Part shown: positions 9,624 through 18,586 of the stretch, in pieces
Numbering within the stretch: the first letter of the stretch is position 1
Layout: each line of letters starts with the position of its first letter
Program-made: the position numbers and the translations under genes
The notes under the pieces: model-generated
Seen by the model: only the letters and a program-made list of their open reading frames with translations
Databases searched by the model: none
Told to the model about the DNA's origin: nothing
DNA from: Oceaniovalibus guishaninsula JLT2003
Lineage (GTDB): Bacteria; Pseudomonadota; Alphaproteobacteria; Rhodobacterales; Rhodobacteraceae
Reading direction: 5' to 3'
DNA: 64,000 nucleotides
NCBI RefSeq assembly: GCF_000299575.1
Contig: NZ_AMGO01000052.1
Coordinates: 172,771-236,770, forward strand

Positions 9624-10759
9624 GCGGCATCCCTCAGCGATTGCGCGCGCGGCCAGATCGTCTGGTGCCGGGCGCGCAGCACCAGCACCCACAGCACCAC
9701 CGCGCCGAACTGGTGCAGGATCGCCAGGGACCACGGCGCGGAATACATCACCGTCGCGATGCCCAGCACCATCTGCAACACCGCCATGCCCAGCACGCCG
9801 TGAAAAGCCGCGCGGCTGGCGCGATAGGGCGAGCGGCGCGCGCGCAGGAAGGCGGCGACGATCAGCGCCAGCAATGCATAGGCGATGATGCGGTGCACGA
9901 ACTGGACCAGCCCGTCATCCTCGAAGAAGTTGCGCCACCAGGGGCTAAGCTGGAACGGATCGGGCGGCAGGAACCCGCCCGCCATCAGCGGCCAGTCCAC
10001 ATAATTGCGTCCCGCGTCGATCCCCGCCACCAGCGCGCCCCAGACGATCTGCAAGAACGTCACGGCGGCCAGCACGGTCGTCCAGCGGCGCAAGGCCGGC
10101 TCGCCCGCGCGGCGCGCCCGCATCAGATCGGCTTCGGTCCGGCGCAGCGACAGCACATACCACGCGATGACGCCGAGGATGACGAAAGCCAGGCCCAGAT
10201 GCACCGCCAGCCGATAGGACGCGACATCGAGGCGCGTCCCTTCCAGCCCCGACGACACCATCCACCACCCGACAAGTCCCTGCAAACCGCCAAGCGCCCC
10301 CAGCAACAGCAGCCGCGCCGTCCAGCCGGGCGGGATCTTGCGCGCGGCCAGAAAGCCCAGAAAGCCCGCCGCCCAGACCAGCCCGATCACGCGGCCAAGC
10401 TGCCGATGCCCCCATTCCCACCAATAGATGACCTGGAACTCCGCCAGGCTCATGCCGCTATTCTGCAACCGGTATTCGGGGATCGCGCGATAGCGGTCGA
10501 ACTCGGCCTGCCAGTCGGCGGCGTTCAGGGGCGGGATGGCCCCGGTGACGGGCCGCCATTCGGTGATCGACAGCCCGCTATCGGTCAGCCGCGTCAGCCC
10601 GCCCACGGCGATCATCACGACGACCAGAACGAACAGCGCGATCAGCCACCACATTACGCCGCGCCGTGCCCCGCGCGGGCGCGCGTCGATCATGCCACCC
10701 CTGGGCGCGGTCTTCTCGGCCGTGCCGACTTCCTCGAATATCGCGCGCTTGCCTGCCAT
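9620..10759 (-). CDS. ctaA: Heme A synthase (COX15/CtaA)
   Basis: 379 residues with about eight membrane helices. Oxidises the C8 methyl of heme O to give heme A for aa3-type cytochrome oxidase. Family marks: GGLTRLTDSGLSITEWRPV after the first helix, the heme-ligand segment WWEWGHRQLGRVIG, LGLAFVILGVIAW with an upstream histidine, GALVAGIDAGRNYVDWPLMAG, and the late histidines in LVQFVHRIIAYALL and LAILHQFGAV. This is the alphaproteobacterial/mitochondrial type 2 form, with no cysteine pair apparent in the loops. The presence of ctaA implies a heme-A oxidase. Linked by ATGA overlap to the M32 peptidase gene downstream. Confidence 0.95.
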   Translation of the reverse strand: MAGKRAIFEEVGTAEKTAPRGGMIDARPRGARRGVMWWLIALFVLVVVMIAVGGLTRLTDSGLSITEWRPVTGAIPPLNAADWQAEFDRYRAIPEYRLQNSGMSLAEFQVIYWWEWGHRQLGRVIGLVWAAGFLGFLAARKIPPGWTARLLLLGALGGLQGLVGWWMVSSGLEGTRLDVASYRLAVHLGLAFVILGVIAWYVLSLRRTEADLMRARRAGEPALRRWTTVLAAVTFLQIVWGALVAGIDAGRNYVDWPLMAGGFLPPDPFQLSPWWRNFFEDDGLVQFVHRIIAYALLALIVAAFLRARRSPYRASRAAFHGVLGMAVLQMVLGIATVMYSAPWSLAILHQFGAVVLWVLVLRARHQTIWPRAQSLRDAA

Positions 10760-10817
10760 CGCTCGGGCCCCCCGTCAATCGCCGCGCAAGCTATGCGCGC
10801 GGGCCGGGGGCCGCAAG

Positions 10818-11537
10818 TCAGCCGCCATCGCCGTGCCGCCGCACCAATTGCCGCAGCGCGCCGTGCAGGATCGCCACGTCCCGCGTCGTCAGCGGCATCC
10901 GCGACCACAGGTTGCGCAGACCCGTCCGCATATGCGCGGCCTTGGCGGGCGGAAAGAAATACTGCGCCGCCTCCAGCCGGGCTTCCCATTGGCGCGCCAG
11001 ATGCTCGACCTCAAGCACGGTCGCGCGCGGCTCGGACGGGGTGGCCGCCGGCGCGGCCTTCTGCCGCCGCCATTCGTATCCCATCAACAGGACGCATTGC
11101 GCCAGGTTCAGCGACGGAAAGTCGGGGTTGACCGGAACCGTGACGATGCCGGTGGCCAGCGCCACATCGTCGTTCTCCAACCCCGCGCGTTCCGGCCCGA
11201 ACAGGATCGCGACCCGCTCGCCCCCGGCGCCGCGGTCCCGCGCCAGCGTCATCGCGCGCTGGGGGTCGTGCACGTCCTTGGTCAGATCGCGCGCCCGCGC
11301 GGTGGTGGCCAGCACATGAGCGCAATCGCCGATGGCCGATGGCAGATCGTCGTGGATCGTCGCCGTGTCCAGCACGCGCGACGCGCCGGCGGCCAAAGCC
11401 TCGGCGCGGGGGTTGGGCCAGCCGTCGCGGGGGGCCACGATCCGCATCTCGGTCAGCCCGAAATTGAGCATGGCGCGGGCGGCGGCACCGATATTCTCGC
11501 CCAGTTGAGGGCGCACGAGGACGAAGACAGGCTGCAT
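10818..11537 (-). CDS. trmJ: SPOUT RNA 2'-O-methyltransferase, TrmJ-like
   Basis: 239 residues. SpoU/TrmH-family enzyme that uses S-adenosylmethionine. The three family motifs are present: LVRPQLGENIGAAARAM near the N-terminus, AILFGPERAGLENDD in the middle and VPVNPDFPSLNLAQCV after it, forming the trefoil knot. A helical C-terminal extension carrying an FFPPAK and a RNLWSRM segment is typical of TrmJ, which methylates position 32 of tRNAs; that specificity is inferred. I start at the ATG 11535-11537 (MQPVFVLVRP); the earlier in-frame start adds 16 residues not seen in the family. Confidence 0.88.
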   Translation of the reverse strand: MQPVFVLVRPQLGENIGAAARAMLNFGLTEMRIVAPRDGWPNPRAEALAAGASRVLDTATIHDDLPSAIGDCAHVLATTARARDLTKDVHDPQRAMTLARDRGAGGERVAILFGPERAGLENDDVALATGIVTVPVNPDFPSLNLAQCVLLMGYEWRRQKAAPAATPSEPRATVLEVEHLARQWEARLEAAQYFFPPAKAAHMRTGLRNLWSRMPLTTRDVAILHGALRQLVRRHGDGG

Positions 11538-11622
11538 GGCGCTTCGGCTGATAGGGGCCAAGGCGCCCGTGGTCAAACCCCGCATCGCCCGCTAGAACGC
11601 GGGCACGCCGAAGGGACACACG

Positions 11623-12240
11623 ATGACCGACCGCCCGCAGATCTATCTTGTCACGCCGCCCGCGATCGACGCGGATTTCGGCGGCCGTCTATCGGCCACG
11701 CTCGATGCCGCGCCGGTCGCCTGCCTGCGCCTCGACCTCGCCACCCGCGACGAGGATACGTTGCTGCGCGCCGCCGACGCCCTGCGCGCCGTGACCGAAC
11801 CGCGCGACGTGGCGCTCGTCATCGCCGATCATGTCGCGCTGTCGCAGCGGGCGGGGCTCGACGGGGTGCATCTGCGCGACGGGGCGCGCAATGTCCGCCA
11901 TGCCCGCGCCGAACTGGGGCCGGACGCCATCGTCGGCGCCTTTTGCGGCACGTCGCGGCACGACGGAATGAACGCGGGCGAAGCGGGGGCCGATTACATC
12001 GCCTTCGGCCCGGTCGGCGGGGCGGCGCCCGGCGACGGAACGCTGGCAGACCGCGACCTTTTCGCCTGGTGGTCCGAGATGATCGAGCTGCCGGTCGTGG
12101 CCGAAGGCGGCTTCGACGCCGCCCTGCTCGCCGCCCTCGCCCCCTTCGCCGACTTCATCGCCCTGGGCGAGGAAGTCTGGCTATCCCCCGACCCCGCCGC
12201 CCGGCTGGCCGAACTGAACCGGGCGCTGGATCAGACCTGA
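11623..12240 (+). CDS. ThiE/TenI-like thiamine phosphate synthase family protein
   Basis: 205 residues, a small TIM barrel. Family-like segments are IYLVTPP at the N-terminus, DGVHLRDG, IVGAFCGTSRHDGMNAGEAGADYIAFGPV (the phosphate-binding region) and ELPVVAEGGF. Classical ThiE joins the thiazole and pyrimidine halves of thiamine. Here the usual QLRxK substrate motif reads CLRLDL, so the protein may be a divergent ThiE or a TenI-type paralogue. No TPP riboswitch or other thiamine gene is visible nearby. The 3' end overlaps cysE by 10 bp. Confidence 0.75.
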   Translation: MTDRPQIYLVTPPAIDADFGGRLSATLDAAPVACLRLDLATRDEDTLLRAADALRAVTEPRDVALVIADHVALSQRAGLDGVHLRDGARNVRHARAELGPDAIVGAFCGTSRHDGMNAGEAGADYIAFGPVGGAAPGDGTLADRDLFAWWSEMIELPVVAEGGFDAALLAALAPFADFIALGEEVWLSPDPAARLAELNRALDQT

Positions 12241-13040
12241 CCGTTCAGCAACTGGTCCATCGTCACGGATGGCTGCGAACAGCCCGCCTCTCCGACGATC
12301 CGCGCCGGAACGCCGGCGACCGTCTTGCAGGGCGGCACGTCCTCCAGCACCACGGACCCGGCGGCGATCCGGCAGCACGCGCCCACGCGAATATTGCCAA
12401 GCACCTTGGCCCCCGCCCCGATCAGCACGCCGTCGCCGATCTTGGGGTGGCGGTCCTCCTCCTCCTTGCCGGTCCCGCCCAGCGTCACCGAATGCAGCAT
12501 CGACACGTTGTCGCCTACCACCGCCGTTTCGCCGATGACGATGGAATGGGCGTGGTCGATCATGATGCCGCGCCCGATCCGCGCGCCGGGATGGATGTCG
12601 ATGCCGAACACCTCGCTCACCCGCATCTGGATGAAATAGGCCAGATCGCGGCGCCCTTTCAGCCACAGCCAGTGACCGATGCGATAGGCCTGCACCGCCT
12701 GCCATCCCTTGAAATAGACCAGGGGTTGCAGAAACCGGTGGCAGACCGGATCGCGCTCGAACGTAGCGACCAGATCGGCGCGGGCGGCATCGCCCAAAGC
12801 AGGGTCGTCGCCCAGCGCCTCGTCCGCGATCTCGCGCAGGATCTGCTCGGACATCTCGCCCGAGACCAGCTTGAGCGCCACGCGCGACGCGATGGCGCGT
12901 TCCAGCGTCGGATGATGCAGGACCGCCGAATGCATCAGCCCGCCCAGCAAAGGCTCGGCCTCGGCCGCGTCCTGCGCCTCGAGCCGGATGCGCGACCAGA
13001 CAGGATCCAGCGTCGCGATGTTGCGGGCTTGCAGGGTCAT
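12231..13040 (-). CDS. cysE: Serine O-acetyltransferase
   Basis: 269 residues. Makes O-acetylserine from serine and acetyl-CoA, the entry to cysteine synthesis. An N-terminal helical domain (about 1-140) is followed by the left-handed beta-helix of hexapeptide repeats: IDIHPGARIGRGIMIDHAHS carries the catalytic histidine and aspartate, then VIGETAVVGDNVSMLHSVTLGGTG, HPKIGDGVLIGAGAKVLGNI and VPARIVG. The start ATG overlaps the stop of the 113-residue gene (ATGA). As I recall, cysE directly follows the GTA cluster in several Rhodobacterales, so the context supports both identifications. Confidence 0.97.
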   Translation of the reverse strand: MTLQARNIATLDPVWSRIRLEAQDAAEAEPLLGGLMHSAVLHHPTLERAIASRVALKLVSGEMSEQILREIADEALGDDPALGDAARADLVATFERDPVCHRFLQPLVYFKGWQAVQAYRIGHWLWLKGRRDLAYFIQMRVSEVFGIDIHPGARIGRGIMIDHAHSIVIGETAVVGDNVSMLHSVTLGGTGKEEEDRHPKIGDGVLIGAGAKVLGNIRVGACCRIAAGSVVLEDVPPCKTVAGVPARIVGEAGCSQPSVTMDQLLNGQV

Positions 13041-13378
13041 GGGAAGGCTCCGGTCGGCGGCGTGTCACGACAATATAGACGCGAATCGCGCTGGCCGACA
13101 CCCCCGGCGAAAGCGTCGAGACCTAGAGTCAGGCAGGCGCGCCATTCGGCGTCCTCCAGCGGCGGCTCGGCCGCGCAGCGCCGCCGCAACGCCGCCGCCG
13201 CGACCGACCCGTCCCCCCACAGCGGATGCACGCGACCCGTCGCGCGCCGCCACGTCCCCGCACGGGCCGCTTCCGCCAGGATGCGCCGCGCGACCCAGGC
13301 CCGGCGATGCGCGGGCTGGGCAAGGCAGGCACGCGCCAGCGCGATCAGGTCGCCCATCCGCGGCGCGCGCGCATTCAT
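13037..13378 (-). CDS. Conserved small protein between GTA gp15 and cysE, function unknown
   Basis: 113 residues, arginine- and alanine-rich, largely helical, no membrane segment or signal peptide. Both ends overlap neighbours as ATGA: its start with the baseplate gene gp15 and its stop with cysE. That coupling shows it is read on the GTA transcript or links that transcript to cysE. The sequence has WVARRILAEAARAGTW, a GRVHPLWGDGS segment and a helical stretch with two cysteines (RRRCAAE and WRACLTLGLDAF). I recognise no named domain; similar small genes occupy this place in related genomes as far as I remember. It may be a GTA accessory protein or a cellular gene. Confidence 0.7.
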   Translation of the reverse strand: MNARAPRMGDLIALARACLAQPAHRRAWVARRILAEAARAGTWRRATGRVHPLWGDGSVAAAALRRRCAAEPPLEDAEWRACLTLGLDAFAGGVGQRDSRLYCRDTPPTGAFP

Positions 13379-16300
13379 GGCAGATCGCGCACCCCGAACG
13401 GCCCCGGCCCGTAGGCTGTCGAGACCTGCGCGACCTCCAACCGCACGCCCGGCCCATCCGCCGCCCGGTCCGCCGCGCCGTAATGCCAGGCCGGACGGTC
13501 AGTTTCGACCTGCCGCAAAATCGCCCCGCCGCGCCGGATCCGCACCAGATACCGCTCGTCCTCCTCGCCCAGCGGCACGTCCAGCCCCAGCCAGCTATCG
13601 CCGCCGATCCGGGTGCGCCGAATCCATGTCACGTCCAGCCCGCCGCCAGCCTCGCGCACCCGCAAATGCACCGGCGCATAGGGGCGCAGCCCCGCGCCGG
13701 CAAACGCCCGCTCCTCCTCGACGAAAGCCGGATCGTCCAGCGGCCGCCCGGCGGGGCCGATGCGATAGTGCCGCGCCAGCCCGCGCGCGTCGGGCCGCAG
13801 GTCGATCTGCCGCACCGCCCGGTTCAGCAGCACCACGCGGCTGCCCGCGGGCCATTCGTCGGGCATCACCCCGTCCGTGCCCGCCTGCCCTCGCAGCCGC
13901 ATCGACAGATCGAACGTGTCGCGCGCGACCAACTCCGCCTCGCGGAACTGAAACACCTCCCATATGTCATCCGCGCCGCCGCCGATCGCCATCGCGTTGG
14001 CCCCGGCCAGCAGCGCCGCGTCCTCGATCCGTTGCAGCGCGCCGCCGATCATGCGGACGCGCAGCGCCGGCCCGCGATCCCAGATGCCGGACGCCGCCCG
14101 ATGCAGCGGCGTCTGCGTGACCCCGATCCGCGCCGAAACGGGCAGCGTGGCATCGAGGTCGTATCCCGATCCCGTTGCCGAACCGTAAACGGCCACCGAT
14201 CCCGGCCAGGGCCGCGCCGCCGCCGCGACATGGGGCGCGTGGGGCGCCTCGGTCCCCCGCAACAGCGGCAGGTCCAGCAGCACCGGCAGCACCGGCACGG
14301 GTGCGGCATAGCGCGGCAGGCGCATGGCGCTTTCCGCCGTGTCGCTCGGCTCGTGCAGCCCCGGTTCGGTCCGCACCGCCTCGATCAGTTGCAGGCCGGC
14401 CTGTTCCACATGGTCGATCCGCCACAGACTGTCGCCCAGCGTCACCACGTCGCCCGCGCCCAGCCCCAGCCGCGAGGGCGGCAGCGCGAACCGCACACGG
14501 TCGCGCGCCACCCGCGCCTCGGCCAGCCAACGTTCGGTGATCGCGCGCCCTTCCGCCTGCGTCAGCACCAGCGGCAGATCGGACGCCGCCACCGCGAAAC
14601 TGCGCTCGTCGGGAAAGACGGCCTCGGCGCTGCGCGTCTCAAACGACCCCCCTGCATCGGTATAGGTCAGCCGCAGCCGCCCCACCTTCTCGGCGTCGGG
14701 CAGGCGCACATGCTCGACATCGCCCTCCGTCTCGCCGCTGACGGCCACCTGGCCTGCGTCGATGGCCGCCACCGCCCGCCCCGTTCGCGACCGGAAGACC
14801 AGCGTTCCCGCCCGCTCGACCGCGTCGAACCCGTAGGCCAGCATCAGGGGCTGCAACGCCGCCCGGGCCGATTGCACGTCGCCCTGCACATAGCCACGCA
14901 CCAGACCGTAAAGCCGACCAACATCGATCCCGCGCACGCCCGATTCCGCGCAGATCTCGCGCACCACCGATGCCAGCGCCCGGTTCGTCGCCCGCCCGGT
15001 GATCCAGTGTCCGCGATAGTAGTTGTCGGCATCCGACCACAGATCCGCGTTCCCGGGAAAATACGGATAGGGCCGCGCGTCCCAGGCCCAGACATGCGCG
15101 CGCGTCACGTCCACCATCGGCGCGCCGTAAACGTCCGACACCGGGTTGTTGGCCGGATCCGACCAGTGATCGAACGACGCGCGCAGGAACTGCATCTGCA
15201 TCAGGTCGTCGCGCCGGCCGCTGGAATATTTCGGCAAACCCGATTCCGACGATTTCGGGTCCAGGAATTTGTTGGGCTCGTTCGCGCCCTTGTCGATGGC
15301 CGCACAGCCGATCTCGGTGAACCAGATCGGCTTCGATTGCGGCACCCAGGGCGTCGGGGTCGCCTTGCGCAGCCCGCGCGGTCGGTCGTGATGCGGATTG
15401 CTCCACCAGCCGACCAGATCCTTGTAGCGAAAGACCCAATCCTCGCCATGGGCGCCGTCCGCGATGGGCGTGCGGATCTGCGCAGCATCCTCGGCCGCCG
15501 ATCCGTAATACCAGTCGAACCCCTCGCCGCCCGCGACGTTTGCGCGCAGATAATCGAGGTTGTGGACCGTCCCCCATCCCGCATCGGCATGGTCGTCGCC
15601 GTCCCGCCAATCGGCCAGCGGCATGTAATTGTCGATGCCGATGAAATCGATCGCCGGATCGGCCCAAAGCGGATCGAGGTGGAAGAACACGTCGCCCGAT
15701 CCGTCCTGCGGGCGATAGCCGAAATATTCCGACCAGTCGGCCGCATAGCCGATCTTCACGTCCGGTCCCAGAATCGCGCGCACGTCCCGCGCCAGTTGCC
15801 GGAACGCCTCGACCGCCGGAAACCCGCCCGCATCGCGGATCTGCGTCAGCGAGCGCATCTCGGACCCGATGCAGAAACTGTCCACCCCGCCCGCCGCGGC
15901 ACACAGATGCGCGTAATGCAGGATGAACCGGCGATAGCCGTCATCTGCCCCCCCGGTCCAGCGCACGCGCTGCCCCGTCACCGCAAAATCCGCGACGCGC
16001 GCCGTCCCGAAGAACGAAGCGACCTCGGCCGCCGCCGCCGCCGTGCCGTCGGGCGATCCCGCCTGCCCCGGCGCCTTCGACAGCGTGATCCGCCCCCGCC
16101 ACGGCAGTTCCGGCTGGTGCGCGGCATCCGACCACGGATCGGCCAGGCCGTTGCCCGGCCCCTGCTCCATCAGCAGGAACGGATAGAACATCACCGCCTG
16201 CCCGGCCGCGCGCATCGCCGCGATGGCTTCCACCACCGACGCATCCGCAGGCGTGCCGCCGTATATCACGCCACCGTCACGGACCGGCACCGTGGCCGCG

Positions 16301-17268
16301 TCACGCCGCTTCAGCCCCGATACCGTCCAGGGCATCTCCTTGCCGTCGAACGCCGTCTGCTCGACCTTGGGCACGACCTTGCACGCTCCGCAGCGCAGAT
16401 CGTCGCCGAACCACGACACGATCAGCGACACCGATCCGCAGCGGGGCAACTCCGCCCCCAGCGCGTCCAGCGAGGCCGCGAAGTCGGTCTTGCCGCCGGG
16501 GCTGTTGACGTTGACATAGGCCGACACGCCGGGCCGGTCCTCCAGCCGCACGCGCGTCGTGGCCAGCGCGTATTCGCCCGTGCCCGGCATCATTGCCACC
16601 GCCCGGACGCCTGCCGCCAGGTCGGGCGACGCACCGGCGGGTGCGGCCTGCTCGCCGCGCATCACCTCGAAGGTGAATTGGGGCACCCGGTTGCCGAAGG
16701 GCGCCAGATCCAGATCCTCGATCACCACATAGGCCAGCCCGCGATAGGCCGGCACGTTGCCCGTCCCCTCGACCGCCTCGATCTTCGCATCGGGCTGCTG
16801 GCGGTCGTCGCCCGGATGCAGGCGCAACTGCACCTCGTCGCGCCCGATCTCGCGGCCATCCGCCCAGATGCGCCCGATCCCGGCGACCTTGCCTTCGCAA
16901 AGGGCGATGGCCAGCGATACGCTGTATCCGTATTCGCGCACCTCGGGTCGCGACGGCGCGCCCTTGCCGCCGCCTTGCGTTTCGGACGATTCCAGAAACC
17001 GCGACGCCCAGATCACCTGACCGCCGACGCGCACCCGCCCGTGCAGCCGTGCGATGGGCGTGCCCTCGCCCGCGCCGGTCAGGCGGAAACGGTCGACGCG
17101 CCCGGTCTCGACCGCTTCGCTGCCCGCCCCCAGCAGGCTTTGATCGACGACGCGGCCCAGCGTGGCGCCTAGCGCCCGCCCGATCACGACCGAGCTCAGC
17201 CCCAGCACCCCGCCGCCCAGCGCACCGCCTGCCGCCGCCCCCACGGCCCCCAATACCAGTGTCGCCAT
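13375..17268 (-). CDS. GTA gp15 baseplate/tail host-interaction protein (megatron)
   Basis: 1297 residues. In the Rhodobacter GTA this protein forms the large central baseplate structure at the tail tip that contacts the recipient cell. Visible parts: an N-terminal glycine/alanine-rich segment with SSVVIGRALGATLGRVVDQ (1-50), a phage-tail-like region starting at RVRVGGQVIWASRF, a TIM-barrel GTA domain with VDSFCIGSEMRSLTQ, KIGYAADWSEYFGY and IDFIGIDNYMPLADWRDG (roughly 350-750), then a phage-tail 3 domain and a beta-rich C-terminus. The start at ATG 17266-17268 follows the NlpC gene by 2 bp; the frame is open upstream but that part is gp14 in another frame. Base composition matches neighbours. 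Confidence 0.95.
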   Translation of the reverse strand: MATLVLGAVGAAAGGALGGGVLGLSSVVIGRALGATLGRVVDQSLLGAGSEAVETGRVDRFRLTGAGEGTPIARLHGRVRVGGQVIWASRFLESSETQGGGKGAPSRPEVREYGYSVSLAIALCEGKVAGIGRIWADGREIGRDEVQLRLHPGDDRQQPDAKIEAVEGTGNVPAYRGLAYVVIEDLDLAPFGNRVPQFTFEVMRGEQAAPAGASPDLAAGVRAVAMMPGTGEYALATTRVRLEDRPGVSAYVNVNSPGGKTDFAASLDALGAELPRCGSVSLIVSWFGDDLRCGACKVVPKVEQTAFDGKEMPWTVSGLKRRDAATVPVRDGGVIYGGTPADASVVEAIAAMRAAGQAVMFYPFLLMEQGPGNGLADPWSDAAHQPELPWRGRITLSKAPGQAGSPDGTAAAAAEVASFFGTARVADFAVTGQRVRWTGGADDGYRRFILHYAHLCAAAGGVDSFCIGSEMRSLTQIRDAGGFPAVEAFRQLARDVRAILGPDVKIGYAADWSEYFGYRPQDGSGDVFFHLDPLWADPAIDFIGIDNYMPLADWRDGDDHADAGWGTVHNLDYLRANVAGGEGFDWYYGSAAEDAAQIRTPIADGAHGEDWVFRYKDLVGWWSNPHHDRPRGLRKATPTPWVPQSKPIWFTEIGCAAIDKGANEPNKFLDPKSSESGLPKYSSGRRDDLMQMQFLRASFDHWSDPANNPVSDVYGAPMVDVTRAHVWAWDARPYPYFPGNADLWSDADNYYRGHWITGRATNRALASVVREICAESGVRGIDVGRLYGLVRGYVQGDVQSARAALQPLMLAYGFDAVERAGTLVFRSRTGRAVAAIDAGQVAVSGETEGDVEHVRLPDAEKVGRLRLTYTDAGGSFETRSAEAVFPDERSFAVAASDLPLVLTQAEGRAITERWLAEARVARDRVRFALPPSRLGLGAGDVVTLGDSLWRIDHVEQAGLQLIEAVRTEPGLHEPSDTAESAMRLPRYAAPVPVLPVLLDLPLLRGTEAPHAPHVAAAARPWPGSVAVYGSATGSGYDLDATLPVSARIGVTQTPLHRAASGIWDRGPALRVRMIGGALQRIEDAALLAGANAMAIGGGADDIWEVFQFREAELVARDTFDLSMRLRGQAGTDGVMPDEWPAGSRVVLLNRAVRQIDLRPDARGLARHYRIGPAGRPLDDPAFVEEERAFAGAGLRPYAPVHLRVREAGGGLDVTWIRRTRIGGDSWLGLDVPLGEEDERYLVRIRRGGAILRQVETDRPAWHYGAADRAADGPGVRLEVAQVSTAYGPGPFGVRDLP

Positions 17269-17270
17269 GA

Positions 17271-17702
17271 TCAGACCTCCTGCGGAAAGGCGAAGCGCGC
17301 CACGATGCGCCGCCGCCAGGGCGCGCCCAGCGCGCTTTCGATGACGCCATGCCCCGAATAGGCATGGACGAAGGTGGGCAGCTCGCCCGTTCCGGCGGCG
17401 ATCCCCAGATGCTTGGCGACCCCGCCCTCGCGCATGCGGAACAGCAGCACGTCGCCCGGCGCGATGGGCCGGTCGTCGCAGGGCACCAGATGCCGCGCCG
17501 CCGCCCGCCAAAGCCGCTCCTCGCGCTGCGGCTCGGACCAGTCGGGCGTATAGGGCGGCATCGCGACAGGCTCGGCGCCCTGCAATTCGCGCCAGACCCC
17601 GCGGATCAGCCCCAGGCAATCGGCCCCGGCCCCCCGGCAGCTTGCCTGGTGAAGATAGGGCGTGCCGATCCAGCCGCGCGCCGCCGCCACGACGGCGCTC
17701 AT
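17271..17702 (-). CDS. GTA gp14 NlpC/P60-type tail peptidase
   Basis: 143 residues. Cysteine peptidase fold used by the GTA tail to open the recipient's peptidoglycan. The catalytic cysteine is Cys29 in RGAGADCLGLIRGVW and the catalytic histidine is His98 in VAKHLGIAAG; a later histidine lies in FVHAYSGHGV. Both lie in the order expected for NlpC/P60. PIAPGDVLLFRMREGG is the usual loop before the histidine. No signal peptide, as expected for a virion component. Start ATG overlaps gp13's stop (ATGA). Confidence 0.93.
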   Translation of the reverse strand: MSAVVAAARGWIGTPYLHQASCRGAGADCLGLIRGVWRELQGAEPVAMPPYTPDWSEPQREERLWRAAARHLVPCDDRPIAPGDVLLFRMREGGVAKHLGIAAGTGELPTFVHAYSGHGVIESALGAPWRRRIVARFAFPQEV

Positions 17703-18586
17703 TCGCGCAGGCTCCCGCCGTCATGCGTCGCGTCGCCGGCGGGATAGGCCATCAGCCAGTCCTCGGACGGCAGATGCGGAAAGCCGCGATGGTTGGCCAT
17801 GTTGGCGAACTTGGCGCGGCATGTCTCCGCCCGCTTGTCGCAGCCCGCCTCCAGCCGCACCCGGTCGCCCGGCGCGATGCCGCCGCGTAGCGCGTCCCAG
17901 ACCTCGATCCGCCGGGCCTCGCCCGTCCTGCGGTCGTTCTTCACCACCCGCACCTGCCCCGCGGACGCCCCCGTCAGCACCACCAGCCGCCCCTGCTCGA
18001 ACCAGCGGTCCGCGAACCGCGCCAGCGCCGGCAGGATCAGCACCGCCCCCTCGACCGCATCGACGCTCACTTCCGCCGACAGATCGGCCCGCGTCAGATC
18101 GACCTTGCACGCGCCGTCCCCCAGAACCGCGCTGCATGCCGTCTGATAGACCCGCCCCTGCGGCTGGTTCAGCAGGTCGGTCAGTCCCCGCAATTCGGCC
18201 CGGAACGCCCCGCCGCTGCGCGCGATCTCGCCGATTTCGCCCTGGAACAGCCGCATCCGCTGCGCCGGATCGGCCCAGTTCACCAGCCACGCCGTCACCC
18301 CGGCCCCGTCATAGCGCCCCGCCGCGATGTCGGCCTCGGTCAGCCCGGCATCGCTCAGCACGCCCAGCGCCTCGGTATTGTCCACCGCCAGGCCCGTCGT
18401 CTGCTCGACCGCCCGCGCGCTCAGCCCGTCGCTGGCGCGAAAGGTCACGCCGCCAAAGGCCAGGTCGCAATCGTGATCGGTAAAGCCCAGCATCCGCCCG
18501 TCGCGCCGCGTCACCCGCCAGCAGCGCGCCAGGGTGGTCACGCCCCCCGCCAGATGCGCCGCCAGCCCCGCATCCAAACCGCTCAT
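17699..18586 (-). CDS. GTA gp13 tail hub protein (DUF2163 / BR0599 family)
   Basis: 295 residues. Baseplate hub of the GTA tail. The N-terminal domain includes RMLGFTDHDCDLAFGGVTF and the C-terminal half carries four cysteines in two pairs: CX8C at 151-160 (YQTACSAVLGDGAC) and CX6C at 249-256 (GCDKRAETC). In the structural work on the Rhodobacter capsulatus GTA the hub was reported to bind an iron-sulfur cluster; these cysteines are the obvious ligands here, which is an inference. The C-terminal KFANMANHRGFPHLP motif is characteristic of the family. ATGA overlaps at both ends. Confidence 0.93.
   Translation of the reverse strand: MSGLDAGLAAHLAGGVTTLARCWRVTRRDGRMLGFTDHDCDLAFGGVTFRASDGLSARAVEQTTGLAVDNTEALGVLSDAGLTEADIAAGRYDGAGVTAWLVNWADPAQRMRLFQGEIGEIARSGGAFRAELRGLTDLLNQPQGRVYQTACSAVLGDGACKVDLTRADLSAEVSVDAVEGAVLILPALARFADRWFEQGRLVVLTGASAGQVRVVKNDRRTGEARRIEVWDALRGGIAPGDRVRLEAGCDKRAETCRAKFANMANHRGFPHLPSEDWLMAYPAGDATHDGGSLRE

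Noticed and set aside
12988..17172. Very long open frame on the plus strand opposite the GTA baseplate and cysE genes
   Set aside because: It is the mirror of real minus-strand genes in GC-rich DNA; composition is Pro/Arg/Ala/His-rich with no domain, and the minus strand has well-matched families.
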